From Spyradocola merdavium (GTDB lineage: Bacteria > Bacillota > Clostridia > Christensenellales > UBA1750), in NCBI GenBank assembly GCA_018711265.1, contig DVIM01000067.1:1-64000 (forward strand): a stretch of 64,000 nt of DNA, in the 5' to 3' direction. Each line of letters starts with the position of its first letter. The first letter of the stretch is position 1. This document shows, one piece after another, positions 7,285 through 16,376 of the stretch. The notes beneath the pieces were generated by a model. It saw only the letters and a program-made list of their open reading frames with translations, was not told the DNA's origin and did not search any database. The position numbers and the translations under genes were made by a program.

Positions 7285-8784
7285 ATGTTCACAGAGACAA
7301 ACGGAATCGCGTCCATTCGGGACGGCAAGCTGCAGGGAAAGCGCTGCGAGCGCAAGCCGGAGGTCTGGGCCTTCCTCGGGATCCCCTACGCCGCACCGCC
7401 CACGGGCGAAAACCGCTGGCGCGCGCCGCAGCCGGTGGAGCCCTGGCCGGGCGTGCGCGACGCCACCCGCTACGCCCCGGACTGCCCGCAGGTCACCCTG
7501 CCCAAGGGCTCCTTTTATCAGATCGAGTTCTATCCCAATGAGAAGGTGATGGACGAGGCGAAGGGGCTCGCCCTGAACGTGTGGACCCCGGCAAAGCCCG
7601 GCGAGAAGCTGCCCGTGCTGGTGTGGATCCACGGCGGCGGCTTCCGCGAGGGGTCCGGCGGCGCGCTCCAGTTCATCGGGGAGACGCTCGCGGCAAAGGG
7701 CATCGTCGTGGTCACGATCAACTACCGCATGGGCGCGCTGGGCTTCATGGCCCACCCGGAGCTGACGCGCGAGCAGGGCGGAACCTCCGGCAACTACGGC
7801 CTGATGGACCAGATCGCCGCGCTGCGCTGGGTGCACGAGAACATCGCCGCCTTTGGCGGCGACCCGGAAAAGGTCACCATCGACGGCCAGAGCGCCGGCT
7901 CCATGTCCGTTTCCGCCATGCTCGCGACCGATCAGACCCGCGGTCTCTTCCGCGCGGCGATCGGGCAGAGCGCTTCCGCCTTCGGCCGCGCCATGGCCGG
8001 CGCGACCGTCGCCGACGCCGAGGCGCAGGGCCTAAAGCTCCAGGCGGCCCTGGGCTGCCGGAACCTGGCCGAGATGCGCGCCTGCGCGCCCCAGCAGATC
8101 CTGGACGCGACGGACGAGAGCGGCCTCTGGTTCCGGCCCATCATCGATGGCGCCGTCATCCCCGAGGACTACATCACGCGCTTTGCCGCCGGGCGGCAGA
8201 ACCGCGTGCCCGTCATCATGGGCTGCACGGCGGACGAGGACTGCCTGCACGAGACGCAGCCGGACGACTATGCAAACTACCTGGAGTCGGCCAAGGAGTT
8301 CGGCGCGCGCGCGGAGGAGTACCGCAAGGTCTTCCCCGCGGAGAACGACGAGCAGGCCGGCCGCGTCGTCAGCTTTGCCCGCACGGCGCGCACCTTCGCC
8401 GGCATGCGCATGACCGCCGAGTACCAGATGGCGCAGGGCTGCGACGCCTACCTCTATTCCTTTGTGCAGACCCTGCCCAACGCCGACGGCACCGTGGTCG
8501 GGCCCTTCCACTCGGCGGAGCTGGTCTACCAGTTCGGCACGCTCTACACGGGCTGGCGGCCCTGGCGCGAGGAGGACTACCGGGCCTCGGAGCGCATGAT
8601 GGACTATTGGGCGAACTTTGTCAAGACCGGCGACCCCAACGGCGAGGGCCTTCCCCGGTGGGAGAAGCACGCGGCGGGCGACAAGCAGTGCCTGCTCCTG
8701 GGCGCGGACCCGCACATGGGCGCGGTGCCGCGGGCGCAGCAGGCGGACTTCATGGAGGCCTGCATCCGCGAGGGCATCCTCTGA
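7285..8784 (+). CDS. Type B carboxylesterase (para-nitrobenzyl esterase family)
   Basis: This is an alpha/beta-hydrolase of the carboxylesterase type B family, which hydrolyses carboxylic esters; the natural substrate is unknown. The nucleophile is in GQSAG (Ser near residue 203), the oxyanion hole in HGGGF, and the family entry motif FLGIPYAAPPTGENRW is near the N-terminus. No signal peptide is seen, so it is probably cytoplasmic. The start at 7285 was chosen because GGAAGAGGGG lies about 8 bases upstream; the alternative ATG at 7255 sits at the expected transcription start. About 499 residues is the normal family length. Confidence 0.9.
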   Translation: MFTETNGIASIRDGKLQGKRCERKPEVWAFLGIPYAAPPTGENRWRAPQPVEPWPGVRDATRYAPDCPQVTLPKGSFYQIEFYPNEKVMDEAKGLALNVWTPAKPGEKLPVLVWIHGGGFREGSGGALQFIGETLAAKGIVVVTINYRMGALGFMAHPELTREQGGTSGNYGLMDQIAALRWVHENIAAFGGDPEKVTIDGQSAGSMSVSAMLATDQTRGLFRAAIGQSASAFGRAMAGATVADAEAQGLKLQAALGCRNLAEMRACAPQQILDATDESGLWFRPIIDGAVIPEDYITRFAAGRQNRVPVIMGCTADEDCLHETQPDDYANYLESAKEFGARAEEYRKVFPAENDEQAGRVVSFARTARTFAGMRMTAEYQMAQGCDAYLYSFVQTLPNADGTVVGPFHSAELVYQFGTLYTGWRPWREEDYRASERMMDYWANFVKTGDPNGEGLPRWEKHAAGDKQCLLLGADPHMGAVPRAQQADFMEACIREGIL

Positions 8785-8829
8785 GGGAGCCCGCGCGCAA
8801 ATCTTTCCGCAAAGCAAAGGAGTATCCCC

Positions 8830-9957
8830 ATGCACACCATACGACCGACAAGGCTGGAGATCGACCTGGACGCGATCTGCAGCAACTACAGGGCGCTGCG
8901 CGCCGCGGCGGGCGGAAGTCCGGCGCTGGCCGTCGTCAAGGCGGACGCCTACGGGCACGGCGCGGTGCCCGTCGCGCGCGCGCTGCGCGCCGCAGGGGCG
9001 GACATGTTCGCCGTGGCCCTGATCGAGGAGGGAATCGAGCTGCGGGAGGCCGGGATCGAGGCGCCCATCCTCATGCTGGGCGCGACCGACGGCCCCGGCG
9101 CCCTCGCCGCCGCGGAATACGGCATCACGGAGGTGGTCTTCGCGCGCGACGCGCTGCTGGCGCTGGAGGGGGCGGCAAAGTCCCTCGGCGTGCACGCCAA
9201 GGCGCATCTGAAGATCGACACGGGCATGAACCGCATCGGCGTGCGCACGGAGGAAGAGCTCCGCGATCTGCTGGAGGCGGCGCGGCTCTGTCCCCACGTC
9301 GAGATCACCGGGGCCATGACGCACTGCGCCGCCGCGGACGACCCGGAGAGCGACTTTACCCTCGAGCAGCTCGCGCGCTTTGACCGGATGCTCGCCGTCG
9401 CCGCGGAATACGGCCTGCGCCCGGAGCGCCACGCCGCGGCCTCCGCCGCCGCGGTGCGCTATCCGCAGGCGCGGTACGACCGCATCCGCGCGGGGATCGC
9501 GCTCTACGGCTTCGATCCCACGCACACCCTGCCGCTGCGGCCGGCCATGCGCCTTGTCACGCGCGTCTCCCACGTCAAGCGCATCGCGCCCGGGGAAACG
9601 GTCAGCTACGGCCGCCGCTTCTGCGCCCAGCGGGAGACGGACATCGCGACATTGCCCATCGGCTATGCGGACGGCTATCGCCGCGCCTTCTCCTGCCGCG
9701 CGCAGGCGCTGGTGCACGGCGTGCGCGTGCCGGTCGTCGGATCGGTCTGCATGGACCAGATCATGCTCGACGTCACGGGCCTTTCTGTCCGGCCGGGGGA
9801 CGAGGCCGTGCTCCTGGGCCGCCAGGGCGGGGAGGAGATCACGAGCGAGGAGCTCGCCGGCCTTGCCGAAACCATCCCCTACGAGATCATGACCGGCATC
9901 TCCGCCCGCGTGCCCCGCGTCTATCCCGGGCAGGAGGGCGGGGAAGCGGATGGATAA
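8830..9957 (+). CDS. alr: Alanine racemase
   Basis: A PLP enzyme that makes D-alanine for peptidoglycan. The PLP lysine is in VVKADAYGHG near residue 38, the second catalytic base is in the C-terminal domain (stretch RVPVVGSVCMDQIMLDV follows it), and the 375-residue length is normal. An AAAGGAG ribosome site precedes the ATG. Its last 8 bases overlap the next gene, suggesting translational coupling. Confidence 0.97.
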   Translation: MHTIRPTRLEIDLDAICSNYRALRAAAGGSPALAVVKADAYGHGAVPVARALRAAGADMFAVALIEEGIELREAGIEAPILMLGATDGPGALAAAEYGITEVVFARDALLALEGAAKSLGVHAKAHLKIDTGMNRIGVRTEEELRDLLEAARLCPHVEITGAMTHCAAADDPESDFTLEQLARFDRMLAVAAEYGLRPERHAAASAAAVRYPQARYDRIRAGIALYGFDPTHTLPLRPAMRLVTRVSHVKRIAPGETVSYGRRFCAQRETDIATLPIGYADGYRRAFSCRAQALVHGVRVPVVGSVCMDQIMLDVTGLSVRPGDEAVLLGRQGGEEITSEELAGLAETIPYEIMTGISARVPRVYPGQEGGEADG

Positions 9958-10498
9958 GCGCGCCCTGCGCGCCGAGGCCCGGCGCGTGCGCGCGGCGGTC
10001 GGCGACCGGGCCCGCAGGAGCGCGCAGATCTGCGCGCAGGTCCTGGCGCTGCCGGAGTTTGCGCGCGCGCACTGCGTCTTTGCCTATGCCGCGACCGGCA
10101 GCGAGGCGGACCTCTTCCCTGCGATCGAGGCGGCGCTGCGCGCGGGCAAGGCCGTGTGCCTCCCGGTCTGCCGGGAAAAGGGGGAGATGGACGCGGTGCG
10201 CCTCCGCGCGAGGGAGGACCTTGCGCCCGGGGCCTTCGGCATCCTGGAGCCCCGGGGCGAGGTCGTGCCGCCGGAGGAGATCGACCTTGTGCTCTGCCCG
10301 GGCCTGGCGTTCGACCGCCGCGGCGGCCGCCTCGGATACGGCGGCGGATATTACGATCGATATTTGGGAAAAGTTCACGCATTTTTGCTCGGAATATGCT
10401 ATACTGATTGCATCGTCGGCGCCGTGCCCACGGGAGCGCACGACGTGTTCATGGACGCGCTCGCATGCGAGACGGGCATTCTACGCATCGGAGGTTGA
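9950..10498 (+). CDS. 5-formyltetrahydrofolate cyclo-ligase
   Basis: It converts 5-formyl-THF to 5,10-methenyl-THF using ATP. The family signature LGYGGGYYDRYL is near residues 126-137, and ATP-binding basic residues occur in the N-terminal helix (KRALRAEARRVRAAV). The 182-residue length is standard. It overlaps the end of alr. Bacillus names it yqgN. Confidence 0.93.
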   Translation: MDKRALRAEARRVRAAVGDRARRSAQICAQVLALPEFARAHCVFAYAATGSEADLFPAIEAALRAGKAVCLPVCREKGEMDAVRLRAREDLAPGAFGILEPRGEVVPPEEIDLVLCPGLAFDRRGGRLGYGGGYYDRYLGKVHAFLLGICYTDCIVGAVPTGAHDVFMDALACETGILRIGG

Positions 10499-10504
10499 GA
10501 GGGA

Positions 10505-11104
10505 ATGAAGGACATCGCCAAGTTTGCAGGCACGACGCTGCTGCTCCTGCTGACGCTCACGCTGGTGAGCCTGGTATTCATCCAATCCTTTATGGGCGAC
10601 TATGAGTGGCTCAACATCGCGCTGACGGTCGTTTACTCCCTGGCGGTGCTGGCCGCCATGGTCTACGACGGCCTCCAGCGCGGAACGCAGGACTGCAAGT
10701 ACGCGGCGCTCATGGAGCGGCAGCAGAGGGAGCGCGGCCACGAGATCACCGCGGCGGAGCGGGCGCGCATGTACCGCCCGGCAAAGGGCTGGGCCGCGGG
10801 GTTCCTCGGCATGGCGCCGCTTTTGCTGATTGCGGTCGTCGCGGTTGCGTGCGGGCAGGAGCCGCCGGTGCTCGTGACGCTGTGCGTGCGCATTTCGCAG
10901 GGCGCGGTGCTGGGCATCTTCCAATATGTGGACGGCCTGCTGCCCTGGTTCTATCTGGCCGCGCCGGTGGTCTTCGCGCTGTGCGTGGGGATCGGCTACA
11001 TGGCCGGACCCAAGATGTGGGCGCGCCAGGTGCGGATGATGGAAAAGGCCAAGAAGGAGAAGCGCCGCCGCGTCGCGCGCAGGCGGAAGAAAAAGACCGC
11101 TTAG
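10505..11104 (+). CDS. Uncharacterised membrane protein
   Basis: I do not recognise this 199-residue protein. It has four likely membrane segments (about residues 7-27, 37-54, 98-115 and 151-173), a charged cytoplasmic-type loop between helices 2 and 3, and a very basic C-terminal tail (KKEKRRRVARRRKKK). The start codon is 7 bases after the cyclo-ligase gene with a GAGAGGG ribosome site, so it is probably cotranscribed. A terminator follows. Confidence 0.8.
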   Translation: MKDIAKFAGTTLLLLLTLTLVSLVFIQSFMGDYEWLNIALTVVYSLAVLAAMVYDGLQRGTQDCKYAALMERQQRERGHEITAAERARMYRPAKGWAAGFLGMAPLLLIAVVAVACGQEPPVLVTLCVRISQGAVLGIFQYVDGLLPWFYLAAPVVFALCVGIGYMAGPKMWARQVRMMEKAKKEKRRRVARRRKKKTA

Positions 11105-11108
11105 GTCC

Positions 11109-11137
11109 AAAAGGGGCTTGCCGGAAAAGCCCCTTTT
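11109..11137 (+). terminator. Terminator after the membrane protein gene
   Basis: An 11-bp perfect stem AAAAGGGGCTT / AAGCCCCTTTT (11109-11119 with 11127-11137) with a 7-base loop. Confidence 0.8.
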
Positions 11138-11143
11138 CCACGC

Positions 11144-11169
11144 AAAAAAAAAGAGGCTTTGCGGCCTCT
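11144..11169 (-). terminator. Minus-strand terminator-like hairpin
   Basis: The stem AGAGGC / GCCTCT (11152-11157 with 11164-11169) is preceded on the plus strand by nine A residues, which read as a T run on the minus strand. No minus-strand gene lies nearby to the right, so it may only block stray antisense transcription. The rest of 11170-11280 shows nothing recognisable. Confidence 0.5.
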
Positions 11170-11282
11170 AGTGTAGAGTAGGAGGAGTGACCAACGATAC
11201 TGCCGAATCGCTTTCGGCAAGAATAGTTTGACCCCTTGCGCGCCGATTATGCGGGAAACTTTCAAAACCCAGCAGGTTTTTG

Positions 11283-11311
11283 TTGTGACGGACCCGCTTT
11301 TGTGGTATGAT
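11283..11311 (+). promoter_or_regulatory. SigA promoter of rsmD-coaD
   Basis: TTGTGA (11283-11288) and TATGAT (11306-11311) with a 17-base spacer, about 37 bases upstream of rsmD. Confidence 0.8.
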
Positions 11312-11348
11312 GATAGGACCGAAGGTTTGATTCGGAGGAGGCTGACGC

Positions 11349-11891
11349 ATGAGAATCATTTCCGGGCAGGCCAGAGGGAGAAAACTTGCGACGCTGGAAG
11401 GGGACAACACCCGCCCGACGCTCGACAGAACGCGGGAGGCGCTCTTCAACATCCTGCAGACGCGCGTGCGCGGCGCAAAGGTGCTGGACCTGTTTGCCGG
11501 GTCGGGCGCGCTGGGGCTGGAGGCCCTGTCCCGCGGCGCGCAGAGCGCCGTGTTTTGCGACGTTTCCCGCCAGGCTTGCGCCGTGATCCAAAAAAACATC
11601 GAGGCCCTGCGCGCGCAGGACCGCTCGCGCCTGCTCTGCTGCGATGCGATGGACGCGCTTGCGCGCCTTGCGGGCGAGTCCTTCGACGTCGTGTTTCTCG
11701 ATCCGCCCTATCGCAAAGGGCTCGTGGACAAGGCGCTTGCCGGCCTTGTGGCCGCGGATGCGCTCGCGCCCGGGTGCGTGATCGTCGCAGAGACCGCACA
11801 GGAGGAGGCCTTTGCCGTGCCGGAAGCCCTGTGCATTGCGGACAGCAGAAAATACGGAAAGTCCCGCCTGCACTTCCTTGCGCGGGCGTGA
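11349..11891 (+). CDS. rsmD: 16S rRNA (guanine966-N2)-methyltransferase
   Basis: RsmD methylates G966 of 16S rRNA with SAM. The SAM-binding motif VLDLFAGSGALGLEALSRGA (from about residue 44) and the catalytic DPPY motif (near residue 118) are both present. The 180-residue length is normal. The start follows CGGAGGAGG. The neighbouring coaD is the usual partner across bacteria. Confidence 0.95.
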   Translation: MRIISGQARGRKLATLEGDNTRPTLDRTREALFNILQTRVRGAKVLDLFAGSGALGLEALSRGAQSAVFCDVSRQACAVIQKNIEALRAQDRSRLLCCDAMDALARLAGESFDVVFLDPPYRKGLVDKALAGLVAADALAPGCVIVAETAQEEAFAVPEALCIADSRKYGKSRLHFLARA

Positions 11892-11908
11892 AAGGAGAGG
11901 CGCAGAAG

Positions 11909-12406
11909 ATGAAGCGCGTTGCGCTGTATCCCGGTTCCTTTGATCCCTTCACGGTGGGGCACCTGGACATCGTCCAGCGGCTTTCGCCCCTGTACGACGA
12001 GGTGGTCGTTGCCGTCCTGAGCAACCCGAAGAAGACGCCCTATCTGCCCGAGGAGGCGCGCGTGCGCAGCATCGAGGAGAGCGTAAAGGGCCTGCCCAAC
12101 GTCCGCGTGCTCTGCAGCGCCGGGGCGACGGTGGACGTCGCGCGCCAGGTTGGCGCGCGCACCATGATCCGGGGCCTTCGCTCGGTGACGGATTTTGAAT
12201 ACGAGACGACGCTTGCGGCAGGCTATCACTACATGGCGCCCGAGATCGAGACGCTGTTCCTGCTGGCAAAGCCCGAGCACGGGTACATCAGCTCCTCCCT
12301 GGTGCGCGAGATCCACGCGCTGGGCGGGGACGTTTCCGCGCTGGTGCCTGCGCCGGTGCTTTCCGCGCTCGCGCAGAAGAACCCCCGAAAGGAGAACGAG
12401 AAATGA
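11909..12406 (+). CDS. coaD: Phosphopantetheine adenylyltransferase
   Basis: CoaD performs the fourth step of CoA synthesis, joining ATP and 4'-phosphopantetheine. The nucleotidyltransferase motif GSFDPFTVGH is near the N-terminus and the ISSSLVRE motif near residue 129. The protein has 165 residues. The ATG at 11909 follows AAAGGAGAGG. The stop overlaps the next start (ATGA). Confidence 0.97.
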   Translation: MKRVALYPGSFDPFTVGHLDIVQRLSPLYDEVVVAVLSNPKKTPYLPEEARVRSIEESVKGLPNVRVLCSAGATVDVARQVGARTMIRGLRSVTDFEYETTLAAGYHYMAPEIETLFLLAKPEHGYISSSLVREIHALGGDVSALVPAPVLSALAQKNPRKENEK

Positions 12407-12879
12407 ACGTAATGGCTCTTTTGGAATATCTGGACGAGGAGCTGAGCAAGTCGGCGACCGTGCCGCTGACGGGCAAGCGCCTGGTCGATGTGGAAAAGTG
12501 CCTGGACATCGTCAGTGAACTGCGCGTCACCCTTCCGGACGACGTCAAGGACGCGGAGGTCATCGTGCGCGACCGCGAGCAGATCCTCGCCGACGCCCAG
12601 CGCCAGGCGGAGCAGATCATCGCCGACGCGCAGCAGCAGTTCGAGCAGATGGTCAGCAACCACGCCATCGTCCAGGAGGCCCAGCGCCGCGCCAACGCCA
12701 TCGTCAAGGACGCCGTGGCCAAGGCGGACGAAGAGGCCGACAGCTGCACCGCCTACCTCAACGACGTGCTGGGCAACGTCGAGCAGCACTTAAAGCGCGT
12801 GCTGGACGACGTCCACCAGAACCGCCTGGAGGTCACAAGCGGCGGGGACGGCGGCAGCGCGGCCCGCGGCGGAAGATAG
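12403..12879 (+). CDS. Coiled-coil protein downstream of coaD (function unknown)
   Basis: A 158-residue, very charged protein whose middle part (about residues 45-130) is a long coiled coil rich in A, Q, E and D, resembling a stalk like ATP synthase b but with no membrane helix. Similar small ATPase-b-like proteins are common next to coaD in Clostridia; their role is not known to me. The start overlaps the coaD stop by four bases, so the two are translationally coupled. Confidence 0.75.
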   Translation: MNVMALLEYLDEELSKSATVPLTGKRLVDVEKCLDIVSELRVTLPDDVKDAEVIVRDREQILADAQRQAEQIIADAQQQFEQMVSNHAIVQEAQRRANAIVKDAVAKADEEADSCTAYLNDVLGNVEQHLKRVLDDVHQNRLEVTSGGDGGSAARGGR

Positions 12880-12897
12880 AAGCGCAGCATCGATCGG

Positions 12898-12924
12898 GGA
12901 AGGGGAGAAGGCCCCTTCCTTTTT
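12898..12924 (+). terminator. Terminator of the rsmD-coaD operon
   Basis: An 8-bp stem GGAAGGGG / CCCCTTCC (12898-12905 with 12912-12919) followed by five T. It sits between convergent genes. Confidence 0.85.
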
Positions 12925-12934
12925 GCATTCCCCC

Positions 12935-14032
12935 TCAGCGCGGGCGCAGGAGCCGCCTCCAGGGCAGCAGGGAAAAGCCCAGGCACAGGAGCAGCGCCGG
13001 CACCGCAAGGGGGCTCGCGGGCGCGAGGGAGGCGGCCGCCCCCTGCGCGGCGAACGTGGGCAGGGACGCCCCAAAGAACAGGAAGACCGCGCGGCAGAGC
13101 GCAAAGGAGAGGCCCGCGTGCGTCAGCCGGCCGAGGAGATAGGTCCGCGCAGGCGCCAGGCCGTCCAGAAAGACCTGCGCCTGGCAGAACACCGACAGCC
13201 CGCCAAAGGCGCACAGCGCGCACAGCATGGAGGCGCGCACCGGGAGCGACAGCGCGCAGGACGCCGAGAGCCGGCAGCCGTTGCTGACCTCCAGCGCGCC
13301 AGCGAGCAGGGGCGGGACCGCCTCCGGCGGCAGGAGGAAGAGCAGCGTGCGCTGCAGCGCCTCCACCGCGCCCAGCGCCGTGAGCACGCTCGAGAGCGCG
13401 GAGAAGACCGCGATCGCCCCGCCGATGAAGAGCGCGGACAGGCAGCTCGTGCGCAGGGCCTCCGGCAGGACGTGCAGCAGCGCCGCGGAGGCGGGCGGCG
13501 GGGCGGCGTGCGCCGCGCGCGCCGCGTGCGCGCCGTGCCCCCGCCAGAGGATGCCGTTGCATATCGCGGCGAGCAGATGGATACCATAAATCAGCCCGCC
13601 CAGCGCCGGACTGCCCAGCGCCTGACCGACCGTCCCCACGAGGAAGAGCGGGCTCGTCACCGTTGCGGCGGACAGCAGGCGCGAAGCCCCCGGCCCGGTC
13701 AGCTCCCCGCGCTTTGCAAGCGAGGCGGCCAGCCGCGCGCCGTTGGGCGCGCCGGAGAGCCACCCGGAGAGCAGCACGCCGCCCGCCTCCCTCGGGATGC
13801 GGAACAGGCGGCACAGCGGCGCGGCCAGGGGCGCGAGCAGGCGGAGCATCCCGCCCTCCAGCAGAAGCGAGGTCAGCACGAAAAACGGCAGGAGCGCGGG
13901 CAGCACCGCGTTCGCCCAGAGGGAGAGCCCCTCCCGCACGCCCTGCATCGCGGCCTGCGGATAGAGAAAGAGCAGCGCAAGAAGCGCGCCCAGCACCAAC
14001 CCCTGGACCAGTTTGCGCAGCCATTGGCGCAT
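12935..14032 (-). CDS. ylbJ: Sporulation integral membrane protein YlbJ
   Basis: YlbJ is needed for spore cortex formation in Bacillus and is present in nearly all spore formers. The 365-residue protein has about eight or nine membrane segments and the nucleoside-recognition gate-like repeats, including NAVLPALLPFFVLTSLLL and the GWLSGAPNGARLAASL segment. The start at 14032 was chosen because AAAGGGGGG lies 6 bases upstream; the frame opens further but out of any ribosome site. It is divergent from the patatin-like gene. Confidence 0.88.
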   Translation of the reverse strand: MRQWLRKLVQGLVLGALLALLFLYPQAAMQGVREGLSLWANAVLPALLPFFVLTSLLLEGGMLRLLAPLAAPLCRLFRIPREAGGVLLSGWLSGAPNGARLAASLAKRGELTGPGASRLLSAATVTSPLFLVGTVGQALGSPALGGLIYGIHLLAAICNGILWRGHGAHAARAAHAAPPPASAALLHVLPEALRTSCLSALFIGGAIAVFSALSSVLTALGAVEALQRTLLFLLPPEAVPPLLAGALEVSNGCRLSASCALSLPVRASMLCALCAFGGLSVFCQAQVFLDGLAPARTYLLGRLTHAGLSFALCRAVFLFFGASLPTFAAQGAAASLAPASPLAVPALLLCLGFSLLPWRRLLRPR

Positions 14033-14090
14033 GCGCAGCCCCCCTTTCCGCGTACATCCAGTGCAATCTATGAAAAGAGGAGGAGACATT

Positions 14091-14912
14091 ATGCAGGAGC
14101 AACCCCTTCGCCTCGGCGTGGCCCTCGGGGGCGGCGCCTTCCGCGGCCTGGCGCACATCGGCGTGCTGCAGGCGCTGGAAAAGCACGGCCTTGCGCCGGA
14201 CCTCATCGCCGGCACGAGCATGGGCGCGCTGGTGGGCGGCGTGTACGCCTGCGGCATGAATCTGCGTCTCATGGAGCGCTTTTGCTCCTCCATCGACGAA
14301 AAGGACCTGGTCGACGTCGCCCTGCCCACGGAGGGGATCATCGCCGGCAACCGCGTCGAGCTCCTGGTGCGCACGCTCACCGGGAACAAGACCTTCGCCC
14401 AGACCCAGATCCCCTTTGCGGCCGTGGCCACGGACCTGGAGCGCGGCGAGCGCGCCGTGCTCAGCGACGGCCTCGTCTACCAGGGCATCCGCGCCTCGAT
14501 CTCCATCCCCGGCATCTTCAAGCCCTATAAGCGCGACGGCCGCACCTATGTCGACGGGGGCGTGGTGGACCGCGTGCCCGTGACCACGGCGCGGGCCATG
14601 GGCGCGGACTTTGTGCTGGCCGTGGACGTGGGCTACCGCGGGGAGCCCGCGCAGTGCGACGGCATCGCGCGGGTCATCCTCCACTCCCTCGAGATCATGG
14701 AGTGGCAGGTCATGCAGCACACCATCAGCATGGCGGATTTCACGCTCGTGCCGGCGCTCGCCCACATCAACCCCGCCTCCATCGCGCAGGCGGAGGAGTG
14801 CATCCGCATCGGCCGCGAGGAGGCCGAGCGCCGCATGCCGGAGATCCTCGAAGCCATGCGGCAGAAGCGGGAGCTCCTGCACGAAGAGTTCCCGCCCACA
14901 AAAGAGGGCTGA
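14091..14912 (+). CDS. Patatin-like phospholipase (RssA/NTE type)
   Basis: A serine hydrolase of the patatin family expected to act on lipid esters. The oxyanion motif GGGAFRG is near residue 13, the nucleophile is in GTSMGAL near residue 44, and the catalytic aspartate is in YVDGGVVDRVP near residue 157. The length is 273 residues. The start at 14091 was chosen for AAGAGGAGGAG 6-10 bases upstream. YlbK, a relative, lies beside ylbJ in Bacillus, so the pairing is conserved. Confidence 0.88.
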   Translation: MQEQPLRLGVALGGGAFRGLAHIGVLQALEKHGLAPDLIAGTSMGALVGGVYACGMNLRLMERFCSSIDEKDLVDVALPTEGIIAGNRVELLVRTLTGNKTFAQTQIPFAAVATDLERGERAVLSDGLVYQGIRASISIPGIFKPYKRDGRTYVDGGVVDRVPVTTARAMGADFVLAVDVGYRGEPAQCDGIARVILHSLEIMEWQVMQHTISMADFTLVPALAHINPASIAQAEECIRIGREEAERRMPEILEAMRQKRELLHEEFPPTKEG

Positions 14913-15040
14913 AAACGCCGCGCGGCCAGCTTGTAGGACTCCCCGTTTCTCTGCAATCCGCAGCGGCGGCGTGTACGCCCACGGAGGGGCGCGTCAGCGC
15001 CCCTGCAGGCCGAGCGTTTTAAGCCCGGAGGGCGAAAAGC

Positions 15041-15142
15041 CGGGGAGGCGGGCCGCAGGCCCGCTTTTCAGGCTTTGGCGCGTCGGCTTTGCCGACACGC
15101 GAACCGCGCGGACGCCGCAGAATGTTTGCGGCGTCCGCGCGG
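15041..15142. repeat. Three stacked G+C-rich hairpins
   Basis: Three separate inverted repeats follow one another: GCGGGCC/GGCCCGC (15048-15064) followed by TTTT, GTCGGC/GCCGAC around a TTT loop (about 15082-15096), and a perfect 16-bp stem (15104-15119 with 15127-15142) followed by GCGTTTT. They fill the gap between the patatin-like gene and tmcAL. They may be terminators for the two converging genes or a repeat family. The rest of 14913-15154 shows no gene. Confidence 0.6.
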
Positions 15143-15154
15143 CGTTTTGGCGGA

Positions 15155-16306
15155 TCAGTCGGCGAGGATGCGCAGGCGCTCGGTGAAGTCGCGGCGGCCG
15201 GGGTGGCCCGCGGCCAGGTCCCACACATCCTGCGCGGCAAGATCCAGGGAGAGCAGGCCGCCTGCGGGCGCGTCCGCGACCTTGGTCACGAGCGGGAGGC
15301 TCCCCTGCCGGGAGATGGCGCGCAGCAGCGGCTCGGCGCGCTTGCGGAAGCCGAGCACGCGCGCGTACTCCGGCGCCGGATGCGCGCGCACGGCCGCGGC
15401 GTCCAGGCCGAGCAGGATCTGCACGAGCAGCCTGCGCAGCCGCGCCGCCGGATAGCGCCGGCACTGCACCGCCGCAAGGAGCGCCTCCGCACTTGGCGCG
15501 GCGAGCGCCTCCCGGCAGAGGCGGTTCTCCAGCCCCTCCGCGATGGCGAAGCGCTCGCGCAGCGCCTCGGGCGGCGTCGTGCGCAGGAGGTAGAGGAGGA
15601 TGGAGGAGAAGGACGAGAGGGCAGGCAGGGGCTGCGGCAGGGCGCCAAGCTGCAGGTCCGCGGCCTCGGGCGGGAGCGCCTGGCGCGCGCCGGCCTCGTC
15701 CCCGGCCGCCAGCGCCCTGCGCACGGCCGTGGCCGAGGAGAGCGCGTGCAGACGCTCGTCGTTGTGGGCGGTTTCGCGGGGCACGGGCACGGGCTCCATG
15801 CCGCTGCCCAGGCGGCGCAGCGCGCGCAGGTACTCCACGCCCAGGGTCACGTTCGGCGGAAGCTGGCGGCCGCGCGCCAGCGCCCGCGCCTGCGGATGCG
15901 AGTGCCCGCCCTCCAGGTAGGCCCGGATGCGCGCGGACTCCTCCGCGCTCTCCGGCGCGGCAAGGTCGGTCAGGTGCGCAAGGTCCGCATCCTCCGCCCC
16001 AAAGGAGAGGTGCGTCACCACCCCAAGGCCCGCCAGCAGCGCAGCGCCGCCGAAGGCAAAGTCCGGCGCGGCGCGCACCGCAAAGAGCGCCGGCAGCTCC
16101 AGCACCAGGTCCGCGCCCGCGAGCAGCGCCGCCTGCGCGCGCGTCCACTTGTCCAGGACCGCCGGCTCCCCGCGCTGCACGAAGGGGCCGGACATCGCGC
16201 AGACGACGAAATCCGCGCCCGTAAGCGCCCGCGCGCGCTCCAGGTGATGCGCATGCCCGCGGTGCAGGGGATTGTATTCACAGATCACGCCGCAAACCTT
16301 CTCCAA
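15155..16306 (-). CDS. tmcAL: tRNA(Met) cytidine acetate ligase
   Basis: TmcAL (YlbM) uses ATP and acetate to acetylate C34 of elongator tRNA-Met. The N-terminal nucleotidyltransferase motif CGVICEYNPLHRGHAHHL and the segment CAMSGPFVQRGEPA are clear, and the C-terminal part is the expected RNA-binding domain. The likely start is TTG at 16306, because AGGAGG lies 8 bases upstream and the recognisable homology begins at the next residues; no ATG is near. The length is then 383 residues, normal. Use of acetate fits the neighbouring pta-ackA pathway. Confidence 0.88.
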   Translation of the reverse strand: MEKVCGVICEYNPLHRGHAHHLERARALTGADFVVCAMSGPFVQRGEPAVLDKWTRAQAALLAGADLVLELPALFAVRAAPDFAFGGAALLAGLGVVTHLSFGAEDADLAHLTDLAAPESAEESARIRAYLEGGHSHPQARALARGRQLPPNVTLGVEYLRALRRLGSGMEPVPVPRETAHNDERLHALSSATAVRRALAAGDEAGARQALPPEAADLQLGALPQPLPALSSFSSILLYLLRTTPPEALRERFAIAEGLENRLCREALAAPSAEALLAAVQCRRYPAARLRRLLVQILLGLDAAAVRAHPAPEYARVLGFRKRAEPLLRAISRQGSLPLVTKVADAPAGGLLSLDLAAQDVWDLAAGHPGRRDFTERLRILAD

Positions 16307-16376
16307 AATCGGCGCCTCCTTTGTGCTTTGTTTCGCATTTTGCCGCGCAGGGAGGCGAGTTTGCGCAAGTTTTGCC

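Noticed and set aside
8830..8860. Independent promoter before alr
   Set aside because: No hexamer pair with proper spacing was found; the gene is probably read from the esterase promoter.
10374..10405. TATACT inside the cyclo-ligase gene as a promoter for the membrane protein
   Set aside because: The only -35 candidate (TTCACG) is 20 bases away; too weak to list.
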